64,000 bases of DNA. Source: Manis javanica. Lineage: Eukaryota > Chordata > Mammalia > Pholidota > Manidae. Below the pieces are notes generated by a model. That model saw nothing but the letters and a program-made list of their open reading frames with translations. It ran no database searches and was not told the origin of the DNA. Of this stretch, positions 19,896 to 30,856 are shown piece by piece. Location of the stretch: assembly GCF_040802235.1 (NCBI RefSeq), contig NC_133165.1, positions 45,397,629 to 45,461,628 on the forward strand, read 5' to 3'. Made by a program: the position numbers and the translations under genes. Within the stretch, counting starts at the first letter, position 1, and every line of letters starts with the position of its first letter.

Positions 19896-19902
19896 CCCTT
19901 TC
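19896..19902 (+). promoter_or_regulatory. Candidate pro-pol -1 slippery site
   Basis: CCCTTTC lies six to ten bases before the pro stop, with zero-frame codons CCT TTC. A -1 shift enters the pol frame, which is open from here. The heptamer is not one of the commonest, and no downstream stem was worked out. Confidence 0.4.
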
Positions 19903-22566
19903 TCCTAGAGGCCACAATCATGCCTGTACCCCAGCAACATGCCGATAAAATAACATGGAAAACTACCGAGCCTGTCTGGGTTGATCAGTGGCCCCTAAAT
20001 GCAGAAAAATTACATGCCGCCATGCAGCTTGTGCAGGAGCAACTGGCAGCAGGCCATATTGAGCCTTCCAGTTCTCCTTGGAATACCCCCATTTTCATCA
20101 TCACAAAAAAATCAGGCAAATGGAGGCTCCTACAAGACCTTCGAGCCATTAATAAAGTTATGGTCCCTATGGGCACCTTGCAGCCCGGCCTCCCATCCCC
20201 TGCTGCTATACCCATAAACTATTATAAGATTGTTATAGACCTGCAAGATTGCTTCTTTACTATTCCCCTCCACCCAGATGATTGTATCCATTTTGCCTTT
20301 AGCCTTCCCCAGATCAACTTTAACAAACCAACGCCTAGGTATGAATGGCGTGTTCTTCCCCAAGGTATGGTGAATAGCCCTACCTTAGCCCAAAAATTCG
20401 TAGCCCAAATTCTAGACCCCGTTAAGAGACAATGGCCTCATATTTACTTCCTTCATTACATGGATGACATACTTATTGCTTCCCCTGATGAAGCTCAAGG
20501 TATTGCCTTTTCCAACACCTCCTAGAAACCCTTGAAGCCTCCCACTTGAAAATTGCTCCCAATAAAATTCAGTTTTCCGAACCCTATACTTACCTGGGCT
20601 ATAGCCTCCAAGCTCACTGAATTTTCACACCCAAAAGAGAGCTCCACATTTCTTCCCTTAAAACGCTGCATGACTTTCAAAAATTGCTAGGCAACCTACA
20701 GTTTTTAAGTCCATACCTGAAACTCCCCCCTGAAAGCTTAACTCCCTTAAACAATTTACTAGCAGGCGACTCACATCCCCTCTCCCCCTGCACCCTAACA
20801 CCCCTAGCAGTTGCTGCTATATAGAACAGATAAATCAAGCTGTCTACAAACCTCCTTTCAGATTGACTACTCCTGCCACCACCCATGCTCCAGTAGGAGT
20901 TTTTTGGCAGTCTACCAAGACCCTTGAACAACGAGGCAAGCCTCTTCTTTGGGTCTACCTCTCTAGCAAACCTGTGAAAGTTCTAACACGTTACTTTTCC
21001 CTAGCTGCCTCTGTTATTATAAAAGGAAGAAAACTAAGCAGACAGTATTTTGGTAAAGATCCCGATATCCTTGTTGTTCCATATACTACAGAGCAGATAG
21101 ATTGGTTGCTACAAACCAACGATGACTGGGGTATCGCTTGTGCCTCCTTTGCTGGGACCATAGATAATCATTATCCCATTGACCCTTTAATTCAGTTTAG
21201 CAGACTACATCCCCTCGTTTTTCCCAAAGTTACCTCCCCCTCTCCTTTGCGAGAAGCCCTCCTCGTCTTCACAGACAGCTCAGCAACAGGGCGGGCAGCA
21301 TATGTTATTCAAAATAAAACCCCCATCTCCCTGCCCACTCCCTTTTCATCCGCCCAACTTGTTGAACTTCATGCAGTCCTCCAAGTGTTTCAATCGCTCT
21401 CTAATACCCCTTTCAATCTCTATACAGATAGCTCTTACATAGCCCACTCAGTACCTCTCCTAGAAACCACTCCCTTTATTAAGCCTTCCTCCAACGCCGC
21501 TGATCTGTTCAGACAAATTCAATATCTCATATTCCGACGCTCCAACCCCTTTTTCATTGGCCACTTGCGAGCTCACACAGGACTCCCCGGCCCTCTTTCG
21601 GCAGGCAATGCCCTTGCTGATCAAGCCGCCCGTACCCTTCCCCTAATAGCGCTAGCCTTCAGCAGTACACCCCTAAGTCAAGCTCAGCATGCTCACTCCC
21701 TCCACTACCTTTCAGCAAATACTCTGCGACTCATGTTCAAAATTACCAGAGAGAAAGCCTGAGAAATTGTCAAAAAATGTAATGACTGCGCTCCACATCT
21801 TCCTGTTCCTCATTTAGGAGTGAACCCTTGGGGACTAATCCCGAATGAAATTTGGCAAATAGATGTCACTCATTTCACCCCCTTTAGGAAGATGAAGTAC
21901 CTCCATGTTACTATAGATACCTTTAGTGGTTTTATCTTTGCATCACCCCTTACTGGAGAGGCTTCTAAAGATGTCATTACCCACACCTTGCACTGTTTTA
22001 CAGTGCTAGGCAAGCCGAAGATCATAAAAATCAACAATGGGCCAGGTTACACAGGAGCTAAATTCTAGCGCTTCTGTTCTGACTTCCAAATAAAACATAT
22101 CACAGGCATCCCATATAATCCCCAAGGACAAGGAATTGCAGAGCGAGCTCATCAAACTCTTAAAAACACACTCTCCCGCCTCAAGAACAATCCCCTCCTC
22201 TATACAACCATCAGCCCCCACAATCAACTTAGCCATGCCTTGTTTGTCATTAACTTCTTGCCGCTTGACTCCCACGGACGCTCAGCTGCTGATCGGTTAT
22301 GGCACCCTAAAACCAATGAACTTCAAGCGTTAGTAAAATGGAAAGATCCACTGACCTTCACATGGAAAAGTCCCGACCCCGTTATTATCTGGGGCCGAGG
22401 GTCCATCTGCATTTATGACCAACAAAACTCCGAGCCTCGATGGCTCCCTGAAAGGCTAGTTAAAACTGCTAACTTACCACAGTCCAGACTGGAGCTTCCA
22501 TCTCCGCCTGAGACAAATTCTTTTTCCAATTGCAGATGCAGTTGCCAAAAATCCTCATCCTCCTGA
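19896..22566 (+). pseudogene. Provirus 1 pol (RT, RNase H, integrase), disrupted
   Basis: RT is open from the shift site to 20525, with LPQGMVNSP and the catalytic YMDD at 20457-20468. A frameshift near 20500, a TGA near 20620 and a TAG near 20820 follow in the thumb/connection. RNase H (to 21762) keeps its acidic residues in FTDSS, ELHAVL, YTDSSY and NALAD. Integrase follows a TGA (21760-21762): a KKCNDC zinc part, catalytic Asp at 21862-21864 (QIDVTH), Glu at 22141-22143 (IAERAHQ), and a C-terminal domain to 22566. The second catalytic Asp is read as Asn (AAC, 22033-22035), and a TAG sits at 22066-22068. The whole order is intact; the enzyme cannot be. Confidence 0.9.
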
Positions 22567-24527
22567 TCATGACCACAGCTCTGAGCCATCAGCCAGCGCA
22601 GCAACCCGCGAGATCCTGACACTTTCCCTGGAACTACACCTGGATAGTGCTTTCTGAAAGAGGAGATGTTTGGTCCCACTCTCAAACCTCGCCAGACGTC
22701 TGGTGGCCAAGCGTTTTACAACCTGATCTCTGTAAGCTAGCCCTAGGTGCAAGAGCCCCTTGGGGAGTAGAACATCTTTTCGAGCAGAGTGAAGCACCCC
22801 TTATCTCTCGTGCAGGTCTCGCCACCCCCGGTTGCTCTGATGCAGGGCGCCAGTCAGTTCTTAGATCATATTCCTTTTATATTTGTCGCCAGGCAGCACC
22901 GACCCCGTAGCCTCCTTCATAAATGCGGAGGCAAGACAGACTATTATTGTGCGTCATGGGGGTGTGAGACCATGAGAGATACTTACTGGAGACCCTCCTC
23001 CTCCTGGGATTATATTACTGCCAAAGCCAATTATACCCACCACCCTTTTAAAGGGCAAAAATACCCTGAAGCACTCCTCGAGTGCTTCCCTAGAAATATT
23101 ACCAAAGGTTGGTGCATCCTCTTTCTATCACACTCACTGAAGAAGAGAAAAAAGCCTCAAGTTAGGCACAAGGATACACTTGGGGTCTTCGTTTCTATAA
23201 AGAACATTATGATAGGCATCACCTTTACTATTAAACTCCTTAAAGATTTCCCTGCCACCCCTTCTGCTGCTATAGGCCCAAATACAGTCCTAGGTGAGAA
23301 GCACCCTCCTCCACCGAAGCCTTCCGCCCTTTCGCCTAACCATAGCTTCACAACTAGCAGTCTTAAACCCTCCCCTACACTGCCAGTGTTCACCCTAGCG
23401 AGCTCTAAAGACCTTGTCCTCACCCTTATAAATCAAACCTTCCTTAGTCTTAATTCCACCACTCCTGAGCTTACCGCCGAATGTTGGTTATGTTACCACT
23501 CTTCCCCCCTTTTTTATGAAGGTGCTGCCATCCCTGGCAACTTCTCCACCTCCAATGATACCTACAACTGCTGTTGGAAACGCGCTAGTTGGGAAGGCCT
23601 AACCTTAGCCCAAGTAGTCCGTAACAGGACTTGTATAACTAACACTCTTCAAAAGATCCCTCATGAGTACACCCACCTCTGTCGAGAAATCTTCTCCATT
23701 GGATGGGGACCCCAATTTATAGTTCCCCCCAATGACACCTGGTGGGCCTGCTTAGACGGACTCACCCCCTGTGCCTACAATCCCATTTTACAAGAGCATG
23801 GATTTTGTGTTCTCATAAAAGTTACACCCAGGCTCATTTACTACCAGCCTGATGAGTTCTTCCATATCTGGGAACAATCTTCAGACCCTTCCCTCCCTAA
23901 ACGCTCCCGCCGAGAACCCATTACTGCTGTTACTATCGCTGTTCTGCTTGGCCTAGGGACTGTAGGTGCAGGCACAGGCATATCTTCTCTGCTTCTTTCT
24001 AACTCCCACTATCACGAGCTCAGTGCCACTATAGATCAATATATCCAAGAATTGCAGAAAGGAATCTCTGACCTGACAGATTCAATCACGTCCCTCGCTG
24101 AAGTAGTTCTCCAAAACCTCAGAGGGCTCGACCTACTCTTTCTGCAGCAAGGCAGGCTTTGCGCCGCCCTGAAAGAAGAGTGCTGCTTCTATGCTGATAA
24201 AACAGGAGTAGTTAGAGATAGTATGAAAAGAGTTAGAGAAGGGTTAGAAAAAAGAAAGAAAGAGAGCAAGATGAAAGTTGGTATAAAAATTGGTTTTCAG
24301 CCTCCCCATGGCTTACTACTCTCTTGCCCTCTCTCCTAGGCCCCCTCATAGGATTGATATTGCTCTTGTCTTTTGGCCCTTGGGCTCTTAAACATTTGAC
24401 AACCCTTACAAAGAGACAAATAGATACCCTTGTTGGCAAACCTATCCAAGTCCACTATCACAAACTAGCTCGCGAGAGTGATGACGACGACGAAGCACCC
24501 CCTTCTATCTCTTCTCAGCAAAAGTAA
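22536..24527 (+). pseudogene. Provirus 1 env (gamma-type), disrupted
   Basis: The start ATG at 22536 overlaps the end of pol, as usual in retroviruses, and opens a hydrophobic signal peptide. A TGA follows within ~30 codons. The surface part then runs in the same frame to a TAG at about 22908-22910, and from there in the next frame, open to 24339. Seen in that frame: several NXT/NXS sequons, CWLC at 23482-23493, a basic cleavage site KRSRR at 23899-23913 followed by a Gly-rich fusion-peptide region, an immunosuppressive-type block at 24109-24159, and CX6CC at 24160-24186. The membrane anchor and tail lie in another frame (24324-24527), so the long frame has lost its anchor. This is gamma/type-D env, unlike the beta-type pol. 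Confidence 0.9.
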
Positions 24528-24840
24528 GCACCAGCGCGACCCTCCCAGGAGTCTCTGAGTGCCGGTTGAGTACTAAGGGGGATGCGAGGCAAAGCACTGC
24601 AAAAGAAAGGCTAATGCCTGCCCTGGGTTCCTTGAGGGACATACCTGATTGCATAAAGGTTTGTGTCCTGCATCCTCCTCTCCTCAGGAAAAAGACACCT
24701 TGTGCTTAATAGAGAAACTCTTTCTCTTTAGCAGAGCCTGTATGACTAAGAGTCCTCTTCACGCACCAGATATCCACTGAGGATCAGGCCCCTGTCCCCG
24801 CCCCTTAGCCTGCTCAACCAAAATCGTCTTAATTTTTAAT

Positions 24841-24855
24841 AAAGAAAGGGGGAGA
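24841..24855 (+). other. Polypurine tract of provirus 1
   Basis: AAAGAAAGGGGGAGA, all purine, abuts the 3' LTR. It is the plus-strand primer site. Confidence 0.85.
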
Positions 24856-25393
24856 TGCTGGGAGCGAGCCTATGGACTTTTAAGCAATGCTAGTTATGTA
24901 AGTCTTAAGACAACAGCAATCATTTATGCAGTAAGGCAGAGTTGCTCTCCTAGCCAAATCAATATAGATCTTGCAGTCAGATTGCTAAGCAATGTTTCCT
25001 CCTCTGTTCTTTCCACTGGCCTTCTAACCCTGCCAAACTCCTGCTTCTCAAGAACAGCCGCTGCCCCAGGGGAAAGCCCCACCCTTAAACCTCCCTCCCA
25101 AGGGCCCCCACCCACAAGATGGCGAACTTCCTGCTTCTCTCCCGGGTCCTCGGTTCCCACCGGCGCCCCCGAAGCCCAATCACCTCTCTACACGTTCCCG
25201 CCGGCGCCAACTGAAGACCAATCAACTCTTTACATATATTTTCATCACAACCTATATAAATTGAGCCTGAGAAAAATTAAATTGGTCAGCTTGATCAGAC
25301 ATCCTGTCTTGCTGTCCGTTCTTTGTGTCTCTTGCCCCTTCATTCTCTCCTCCAGGTCGTCGACCCCCGTTGATAGTCCTGCGGGTCGGGACA
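24856..25393 (+). repeat. 3' LTR of provirus 1
   Basis: 538 bp, TGCTGGG...GGGACA. ATTAAA is at 25276-25281. The duplication GCATGT follows at 25394-25399. Confidence 0.93.
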
Positions 25394-25399
25394 GCATGT

Positions 25400-26805
25400 G
25401 AATTATATCTCAAAAAAAAAAATTGAAATGATATGTTTGTGTATGCAAAGAAAACCCTGAAAGTCACACAACCAAACTCCACACAGAGGTTACCTTTGCA
25501 CAATAAGGTTTATACATTTCTGTATTGTCTGATTTCACAATGAGGATGTATAACTTGGGTAATTTTTTAAAATAACAATAGTAAAAAGACAACAGAATAG
25601 AGGAACTGTATTTGTTTCTGGGAAAGTGGGAAGGACATTCAGATTCTCGCTGTATCGTGAGAAAATCCCTATCAACTTGCAGGGCCACTTCCAGTGTCAC
25701 TGCCCCAGGGAAGACTTTTGCAGACAGATTATCTATAACCTCCTGACAGGCAGCTATGACAGCACAAGTTGGCTCTTGGTAACTAGGTGATGTCAGATTG
25801 TCTTTTTCAAATTCAGTTAAAAATCAGATAATTCAAACTGATTCCTTTGATTCTTTGTACAACACTTTACATCTAACCAAATTCTTCTCTTTTGTCCTGA
25901 AATTACAAAAAGAATATACATTTTAAATTCAAGCATTACAGAAGTATATAAAGTAAGAGGGTTAAAAACTTTCTCTAAACATTCACCTCCTACACCTAAT
26001 CTTAAGAATGACAAGTTGTTAACAATTTGGAGCCATTCATTCTTCATGACAAAAAACTGTTAGTTCTAGTAGTTAACCAGTTGTACAAGTTGGATCTGTT
26101 TGGGAAAATTGTAATCGTGTCATGCAGAATTAAGAGTCAAATCAAACCGTCTCCTGTGTGAAGTTTTCCCTGTAGGCCATCTTCAAAACTTAGGTTCTTG
26201 AATTAGGGCTCAAGTTGATTGAAAGTTCAAGACTCTGTCAGTAGCAACACCTGGGATAAAAGGAATTCAAGAAAAGATTTCAAAGTCTCAGCTGCTAGGA
26301 TAACAGTTTATATGCATGTCCCAGTGGGCAAATATGCTCACTTACATATTTATCACTTTCTGGTTTTCAGTTTCAAACAACGAAAGAATACTTCTTCCCA
26401 TCCTGTTGGAGGACTACAAAGTACAGGTAAGTTCCAAGGACCCTAGGAAGCCAGGAACTCACGCAGGACTGCACAGGGCCGGGCTGCAGAAGGGCTGGGT
26501 TACAAATGAGACAGGGACCATGGGCCTAGATGAGTAGGGTGAGGGCCTCTGGAAAAAACAAAGCAAGATAAATCCATTGTGGGATTTTGCCAGTCCCCTC
26601 CCTGCTTCTGACCCACAGACAAGGGAGGAGACGCAATGAGATATCGAAGACCTGAAAGGGACAGCCAGGGGGCTCAAGGTGTAACAGCTCAAGAGTGGTG
26701 CTGAAAGAGCACCTCTCATATTTATTGATCAGGAATCACATTCTTGAGTGGGTGAACAAGTTTCTAGACACAGTGATTAACATGCTTTACTCCAGGAATG
26801 TAATT
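25400..26805. other. Interval between proviruses 1 and 2
   Basis: The last bases of the old L1M and its A-run (25400-25425), then AT-rich sequence without a recognisable gene or clear repeat. Confidence 0.5.
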
Positions 26806-26810
26806 GCCTC

Positions 26811-27238
26811 TGTTAGGCTGGAGGAAGGAAAAACAAGGACATGCAAACAGAACACAGAGATATCATGAAAGGAGAACAGACCAGACCCCAAGTTCTGTGC
26901 CTTATACGGAAAGGGGACAGCTCTTCCTGAATTCCATCCTTCTGATGTGCCAACTAAGACCCAGATGTCAGCCTCCTCCCTCTTGGAAGGAAAAAAAGTT
27001 TCTAGTTGTTTGTCATGTCACCTTTAGTCAATCATACCTCTCCACACCCCTAGGATAGCTTGCCCACTCCTCTCCCACCTAACCCCTTATAAGCCCTCAC
27101 CTCCCTGACCGGGTGTGACTTCCCCAGCCTCCATTTACATAGACTGGTGAACCTCGCCTGGGAATTGCGCTCAAATAAATTGCCTGGCCCTTTGTTGCCT
27201 CTTGTCGCCTGCTTATTTTGGTTAGAATTTATCTTATA
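26811..27238 (+). repeat. 5' LTR of provirus 2
   Basis: 428 bp, TGTTAGG...TCTTATA (CA end decayed to TA here; the partner ends CTTACA). A TTATAA TATA-type box is at about 27088 and AATAAA at 27174-27179. Confidence 0.9.
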
Positions 27239-27240
27239 TT

Positions 27241-27258
27241 TGGTGCCAAAACCCAGGA
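27241..27258 (+). other. Primer binding site, tRNA-Phe type
   Basis: TGGTGCCAAAACCCAGGA lies two bases after the LTR. It differs from the tRNA-Phe complement at two positions, both CG to CA, as expected for CpG decay. Phe priming is known for HERV-F-like class I elements. Confidence 0.75.
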
Positions 27259-27590
27259 AGGAGCATGGGCGCGGGGTCCCAACTGGCCACTGGTCACCCT
27301 GTCCCCTCCTTCCCCAACCCGGGACCTCAGCCTGCTCTCCGCTGCATGGACTATTTTCCAGTGAGTCCCTCAGTTTCCACCAGTCTGTTTCCCTTCCTAA
27401 CTCCATTTCACCTGGTCCATCCAAAATTGTAGCTACATCCAGGTTTGGGCATTCAGCCCATCTGCTGCAGGCATCTGGGATACCCACCCCTGGCCCTGCA
27501 GTGTGGGAGACGTCCCTCATCCAGGCTCCCAGGATGTCTCCCCTGACTTGGCGCGCATGGAATGCTGGGCACTCCTCTCAGCGGGATTAG

Positions 27591-28155
27591 TTGGGAAGTG
27601 GCGCAGACATAGGGAACCAGCCCTCGAAAGCAGAGGCTCAGATCCCACTGTGGTGTCTCATTTCTAATTTGGCTACTTTATATATGTCCCAGGAAGTTCA
27701 TAAATGGAAGCTAGTCTTTCTTTGCTTTGAGACTGGGCCTCAGTATCCCTTGGACAACCAGTCTCGCTGGCCACCTGAGGGAACTTTCGATTTTAGCCTC
27801 CTCACTGACTTGATTAGTTACTGCCACTGGAGTGGAGAGTGGAGTGAAATCCCATATGTGCAGGCTTTTTGGACTTTGTGCTTCCACCCAAACCTTTATG
27901 TTAAGTGTTCAATGACCCAAGTTCTCCTGGCCCGATCTCCAGTTAAAAATTGTCAGCCTCTTACTCTGCCCAGTCCTTCTTCCTTTTCAGATCTGCCAGA
28001 GGACCTTAGTCTCCCACCTCTCTCAGCTTGCTACCCCCACCCCTCTCTGCCACCATCTTTAAGTTATTTGTGCTTCCCCATGTTGCTGCCATCTTAAAGT
28101 CCTACATTCTTAACCATGCCATTGTCCTGCTCCTCTCCTCTTCTGGTGGCTGCAC
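27591..28155 (+). pseudogene. Provirus 2 gag 5' part (class I matrix-like)
   Basis: A frame without an ATG (it opens at a TTG at 27591) encodes a gammaretrovirus-like matrix with VHKWKLVFLCFE, WPPEGTFDFSLL and PYVQAFWTL stretches, then a Pro/Ser-rich region. It stops at 28095-28097, just before the sequence is cut by provirus 3 at 28156. The leader 27259-27590 has no other gene. Confidence 0.7.
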
Positions 28156-28647
28156 TGTTGGATTTTCCCAGAGGAGGACGCCACCCCAAATCACTCACGA
28201 AAGGCGTCTCTTGATGCAATAAGCAAGAGGAATTTATTCAGGAACCAGCTAGCTGGGGTCCAAGTTAGCCCGACGCAGCGGGTCTCAACAAGGACCCTGA
28301 GCACACAAAGCCAGAAGGTTTTATAGCATTTTCAAAGGGGGCAACATTTTCCACAATCACAATACAGTGTTTTTTCATAGACACATAAATCTTTGTCGGG
28401 GCCACATCCTGGGGTCTGGTTAGATAAGATTACCTTCGGAATGTTTAGGGTGGTTCTAGTAAGATAAGCTTGCTGTGTATGATTAACTGATTTGAGGTCA
28501 GCTAATTAAAGGTCACTACATTTAACACTGGCTGACTAACTTGTTTTTCAAGATTCTAATTATTTTCCTCCTTCTAGGTTAGGGGGTGGTATTTAAGCCT
28601 TTAAGATGGCTGTACTTATGCTAACTTTTGATTCTTCAGATCCTACA
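28156..28647 (-). repeat. 3' LTR of provirus 3
   Basis: Read on the minus strand it begins TGTAGGATC and ends AATCCAACA. TATAAAA is at plus positions 28319-28325 and AATAAA at 28233-28238 (both complement). Confidence 0.93.
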
Positions 28648-28664
28648 TTTCCCCACTTCTCTTT
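28648..28664 (-). other. Polypurine tract of provirus 3
   Basis: On the minus strand it reads AAAGAGAAGTGGGGAAA, directly before the 3' LTR. Confidence 0.85.
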
Positions 28665-28679
28665 AGGGACATTCCAATC

Positions 28680-29770
28680 ATGGAATGGTTTGTGTTTCCT
28701 TGTTGGGTGAGTGAATGATATTGTTGCTTCAACATCAGTACATGAACGGCACTCACTCTTTCTCTAACAAAAGTTATCAGCCGATTTAGTATGCAGGGTC
28801 CTAAAGTGAGGAGCAACACAAGGATGAGTAAGGGCCCAGACAGAGTGGATATCAGGGTTGTAAACTACGGGGATCTAGTGAACCAAGATTCAAATAGCCC
28901 TTGGCCGGCTTCCCGTTCTTTCTTTCTCTGGTCTAGCCCTTCTCTAAGCTTTGACATTGAATCTCTTACTATTCCGGAATGGTCTGCATAAAAGCAGCAT
29001 TCTTCTTTTAAAGCTGCACACAGTCCTCCTTCTTTTAGGAACAGCAGATCCAGCCCTCGTCTATTCTGCAAGACTACTTCAGAGAGGGAAGTCAGAGATT
29101 CTTCAAGTTTTGTAATGGATTGCTCTATGGTCTTTAAGTCTTCATCAATAGCTGTCCTTAGTCCTTCATAATGTTGGTTCCCTTGGACAATAGCGGCTGC
29201 CCCCGTTCTCACTCTGGCTGCGACTCCTATCTCTAACAACACAGCTAAGGTCAGCGAGACCGGCTCTCTCTTATATCTATGCCTAGGTTCAAATTCAGCT
29301 ACGAATGAGAGATCATCATGATACAGCAACCTGGGCACCAGCTGAACCATGATACAGAAATCACGGGAGGAGTTGAAGGCAGAAGTAGAGACACATGGGG
29401 TCACTCCAGTGTTACAAGCCCACTATCCCTCGGGAGGAGGGATTAAATACCTGTTTTTACCAGGGAAGGCTATGGGTATGGTCTCATTCTTTCTTCTACA
29501 GATAGAGACTCTAGCTGCTGCTACGGAAAAGGGGCGATGACCGCTCTGGCTGCTTCGTGCTGAGAAGGGGGCGCAGTAAAGGGTGCAGCTAGGTCTCCAT
29601 CACTGGTCAGTTGAGAGGGCCTCAGAAGGCTGGCGCTTCCATTCTGGGTTTCATTTCTATTACTATTTGCAGTTTTGTGGCTTCTAGGCAAGATAAAACA
29701 AATTGTGTTATTAGGTTATGTAGCAACATCTGGAGTTGGATTTTTTATTCTGGAAGGAGGCTGCATTATT
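28680..29770 (-). pseudogene. Provirus 3 env 3' part (gamma-type transmembrane subunit)
   Basis: An open stretch at 29404-28865 encodes the end of the surface subunit, a basic cleavage-like RYKRE, a fusion-peptide-like region, a heptad-type stretch, an immunosuppressive-type block and CX6CC, all typical of gammaretroviral env. An in-frame TAG at 28867-28865 stops it; in the same frame beyond lies a Leu-rich membrane anchor and tail. The rest of the surface subunit is missing or decayed, so no complete env exists. The sequence differs from provirus 1 env, which is a separate lineage. Confidence 0.85.
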
Positions 29771-30720
29771 GAAACAATACTTCTCTCTAAAATCACTCTC
29801 ATTTTTACTAGAAGTAACTAGGTTAAGAAAATAATTAACAGCTGGCTTGATTATTTGCACAGGTGCAGCAAGAAGAGCAATTGATTACACAGGCTCTTTT
29901 AAATATGCTTTGCTGGAACTTTTTGTAAGGAATTTCAGATTGAACTTTTAAAGGCTTCTTGAGGCCAGACAGCCAAGCCAGACTTGCCATCAGGCTTTGC
30001 CTGCAGTACCTGTAGATTTGGATGAATTCTTCTCTTCTCGAGGTCTCTGCACCTGCCAGGAAGTGACCTTCTTTACTCACCTGGTAAGGCTGCTGGGAAC
30101 TCTGTAAGCAAGGTACCAGGCCAGTTCTTCCAAGGGGCTTTGTTGGCTTTATAAAGTCAATCTTAGTTCCTTAAAGTTGTTCACATCTGAGTCCATACAC
30201 ATGTCTCTCAGGTATGACATTCCAGTCAAAGCCCTGGTAGTATAACCAGTGTTCTTAAGTAGTCTTCTCACAAGGAAAGCAGATTCTTATTGAACTCGTG
30301 CAAATAAACATACTGCCATGGAATACAAAAACAGTCACTGAAAGTTTTTAAACTCTGGAGGGATCAGGTAGAGAGAAGGATGTTTCAATTCTGAGTCATT
30401 TACTAAACTGTTGTCAGTTTAAGAGAACAAGGTTAAAACACTTTATCAGCAACATTTGAAACAAAAAGACACAAAATCATTTTCTTTAGTTTATGTAAAC
30501 TTATGTAACTAATACCTGTTCTGCTCAAATCTAGTTCTTTACTAGTTTAGGAATAATAAAACTGACTATAAATGACAAAAGACTTACAAATGACAATGGT
30601 TAAAGATCTGATGAGAGCTTACTGTAAGACAGTTGACATAAGGAAATTCTGATATTTCTGTAATACAAAACATTCACTAACAAAATTTAGCATCATTCTC
30701 TTTGACAGTGCTTTTCTGGT

Positions 30721-30772
30721 AAATATATATATCTATATATATATATATATATATATAGATATATATATCAGA
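30721..30772. repeat. TA microsatellite
   Basis: An imperfect (TA)n run of about 50 bp inside the AT-rich segment. It is probably length-variable. Confidence 0.85.
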
Positions 30773-30819
30773 TAAACAAGCCAAACCAGTCAAATACTTT
30801 CTCCAATGAGAAAAAATCT

Positions 30820-30856
30820 TCTGACATGTTCCAAGGGCCCTCTGGAACATGTCAGA
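30820..30856. other. Perfect hairpin, 14-bp arms
   Basis: TCTGACATGTTCCA (30820-30833), a 9-nt loop AGGGCCCTC, then TGGAACATGTCAGA (30843-30856). The homologous site in provirus 2 (about 35278-35316) keeps the right arm and loop but has a decayed left arm. Confidence 0.85.

Larger units (their letters stand above)
18976..19908 (+). pseudogene. Provirus 1 pro (dUTPase, protease, G-patch), disrupted
   Basis: The frame is open from 18976 to 19629. It first encodes a dUTPase-like domain (GLILGCASASLKGLQIYPRV near 19210, then the AQLLLLPL motif), then the aspartic protease active site DSGAD at 19519-19533. A TAA at 19627-19629 and a second in-frame stop about 30 bases on break the protease. The same frame reopens and ends in a G-patch (GYLPGQGLGQNAQGI, about 19803-19847) before TAG at 19906-19908. 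dUTPase placed before protease, and a C-terminal G-patch, are betaretroviral traits. Confidence 0.9.
16082..25393 (+). mobile_element. Provirus 1: type-D-like ERV (beta gag-pro-pol, gamma-type env)
   Basis: A complete 9.3-kb provirus in sense LTR-PBS-gag-pro-pol-env-PPT-LTR, flanked by the 6-bp duplication GCATGT (16076-16081 and 25394-25399). Betaretroviral traits seen: two Gag zinc knuckles, dUTPase fused before protease, a G-patch at the end of pro, gag, pro and pol in three successive -1 frames, and a Lys1,2-like primer site. Env is gamma-type, with a CXXC motif in the surface part, an immunosuppressive-type stretch and CX6CC. This combination is known from Mason-Pfizer-like (type D) viruses. 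Every gene is broken by stops or frameshifts, so the element is defective. By-eye LTR divergence is about 3% (roughly 17 substitutions and one indel in 538 bp). Confidence 0.93.

Noticed and set aside
26804-27590. Frames of 84-156 codons at the left end of provirus 2
   Set aside because: They lie in LTR and leader, repeat identically in the 3' LTR, and have no domain.
30820-30856. p53-type response element in the CATG-containing hairpin
   Set aside because: Half-sites do not fit the RRRCWWGYYY pattern on either side; kept only as a hairpin.
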